Assembly (NCBI GenBank): GCA_902768995.1
Contig: CACXNN010000110.1
Location: 1 to 5,316, forward strand
Origin: an uncultured Eubacteriales bacterium
Lineage (GTDB): Bacteria; Bacillota; Clostridia; Christensenellales; CAG-138
Reading direction: 5' to 3'
Length of the DNA: 5,316 nt
In this document: positions 5,307 through 5,316 of the stretch, one piece after another
How positions within the stretch are numbered: position 1 is the first letter of the stretch
How the letters are laid out: every line of letters begins with the position of its first letter
The notes under the pieces: model-generated
Databases searched by the model: none
What the model was told of the DNA's origin: nothing
Seen by the model: only the letters and a program-made list of their open reading frames with translations
Translations under genes and position numbers: made by a program

Positions 5307-5316
5307 GGAGGGGAGA
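5305..5316 (+). promoter_or_regulatory. Ribosome binding site of the next gene
   Basis: AAGGAGGGG begins inside the rpsM stop codon (TAA at 5304-5306), repeating the stop/SD design of the upstream junctions. It implies a start codon just beyond the edge. By the conserved alpha-operon order this would be rpsK (S11), which is not visible. Confidence 0.8.

Overview
This window is a housekeeping segment of a bacterial chromosome: the second half of the spc ribosomal protein operon running into the start of the alpha operon. All genes lie on the + strand in this order: rplR (L18, cut at its 5' end), rpsE (S5), rpmD (L30), rplO (L15), secY, adk, map, a small KOW-domain RNA-binding protein gene, infA (IF-1), rpmJ (L36) and rpsM (S13). 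The last bases carry a ribosome binding site for a gene beyond the edge, presumably rpsK.

The host is most likely a GC-rich Firmicute of the Clostridia, perhaps Oscillospiraceae-like. This is an inference from four things: the order secY-adk-map-KOW-infA-rpmJ-rpsM, which as I recall matches Bacillus/Clostridia; very strong AAGGAGG Shine-Dalgarno (SD) sites; a zinc-type adenylate kinase; and strongly G/C-biased third codon positions. I cannot name a genus from the sequence alone.

Layout. Bases 1-1530 are four ribosomal protein genes. Three successive junctions have the same design: a TAA stop whose last two bases form part of TAAGGAGG, with exactly 12 bases between stop and ATG. Bases 1530-4438 are secY, adk, map and the KOW gene. 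These overlap by 1 or 4 bases or sit 4 bases apart, so translational coupling is expected. Bases 4463-4816 are infA (TTG start, excellent SD) and rpmJ. The only substantial non-coding stretch is 4817-4937, between rpmJ and rpsM. It holds an imperfect GC-rich hairpin, then an AT-rich tract with a weak promoter-like pair, then the rpsM SD. Bases 4938-5306 are rpsM.

How the genes work together: the products build both ribosomal subunits (L18, L30, L15, L36, S5, S13), start translation (IF-1), export or insert proteins (SecY), mature nascent chains (methionine aminopeptidase, Map) and balance adenine nucleotides (Adk). The KOW protein is a conserved but poorly understood neighbour, probably ribosome- or RNA-associated.

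I see no mobile element, CRISPR array, tRNA, rRNA or defence system, and no convincing undescribed system. The points most worth a second look are an IF-1 about five residues short in its first beta strand, an adenylate kinase with a shortened, re-spaced zinc-finger LID, the structured rpmJ-rpsM spacer and the KOW gene.
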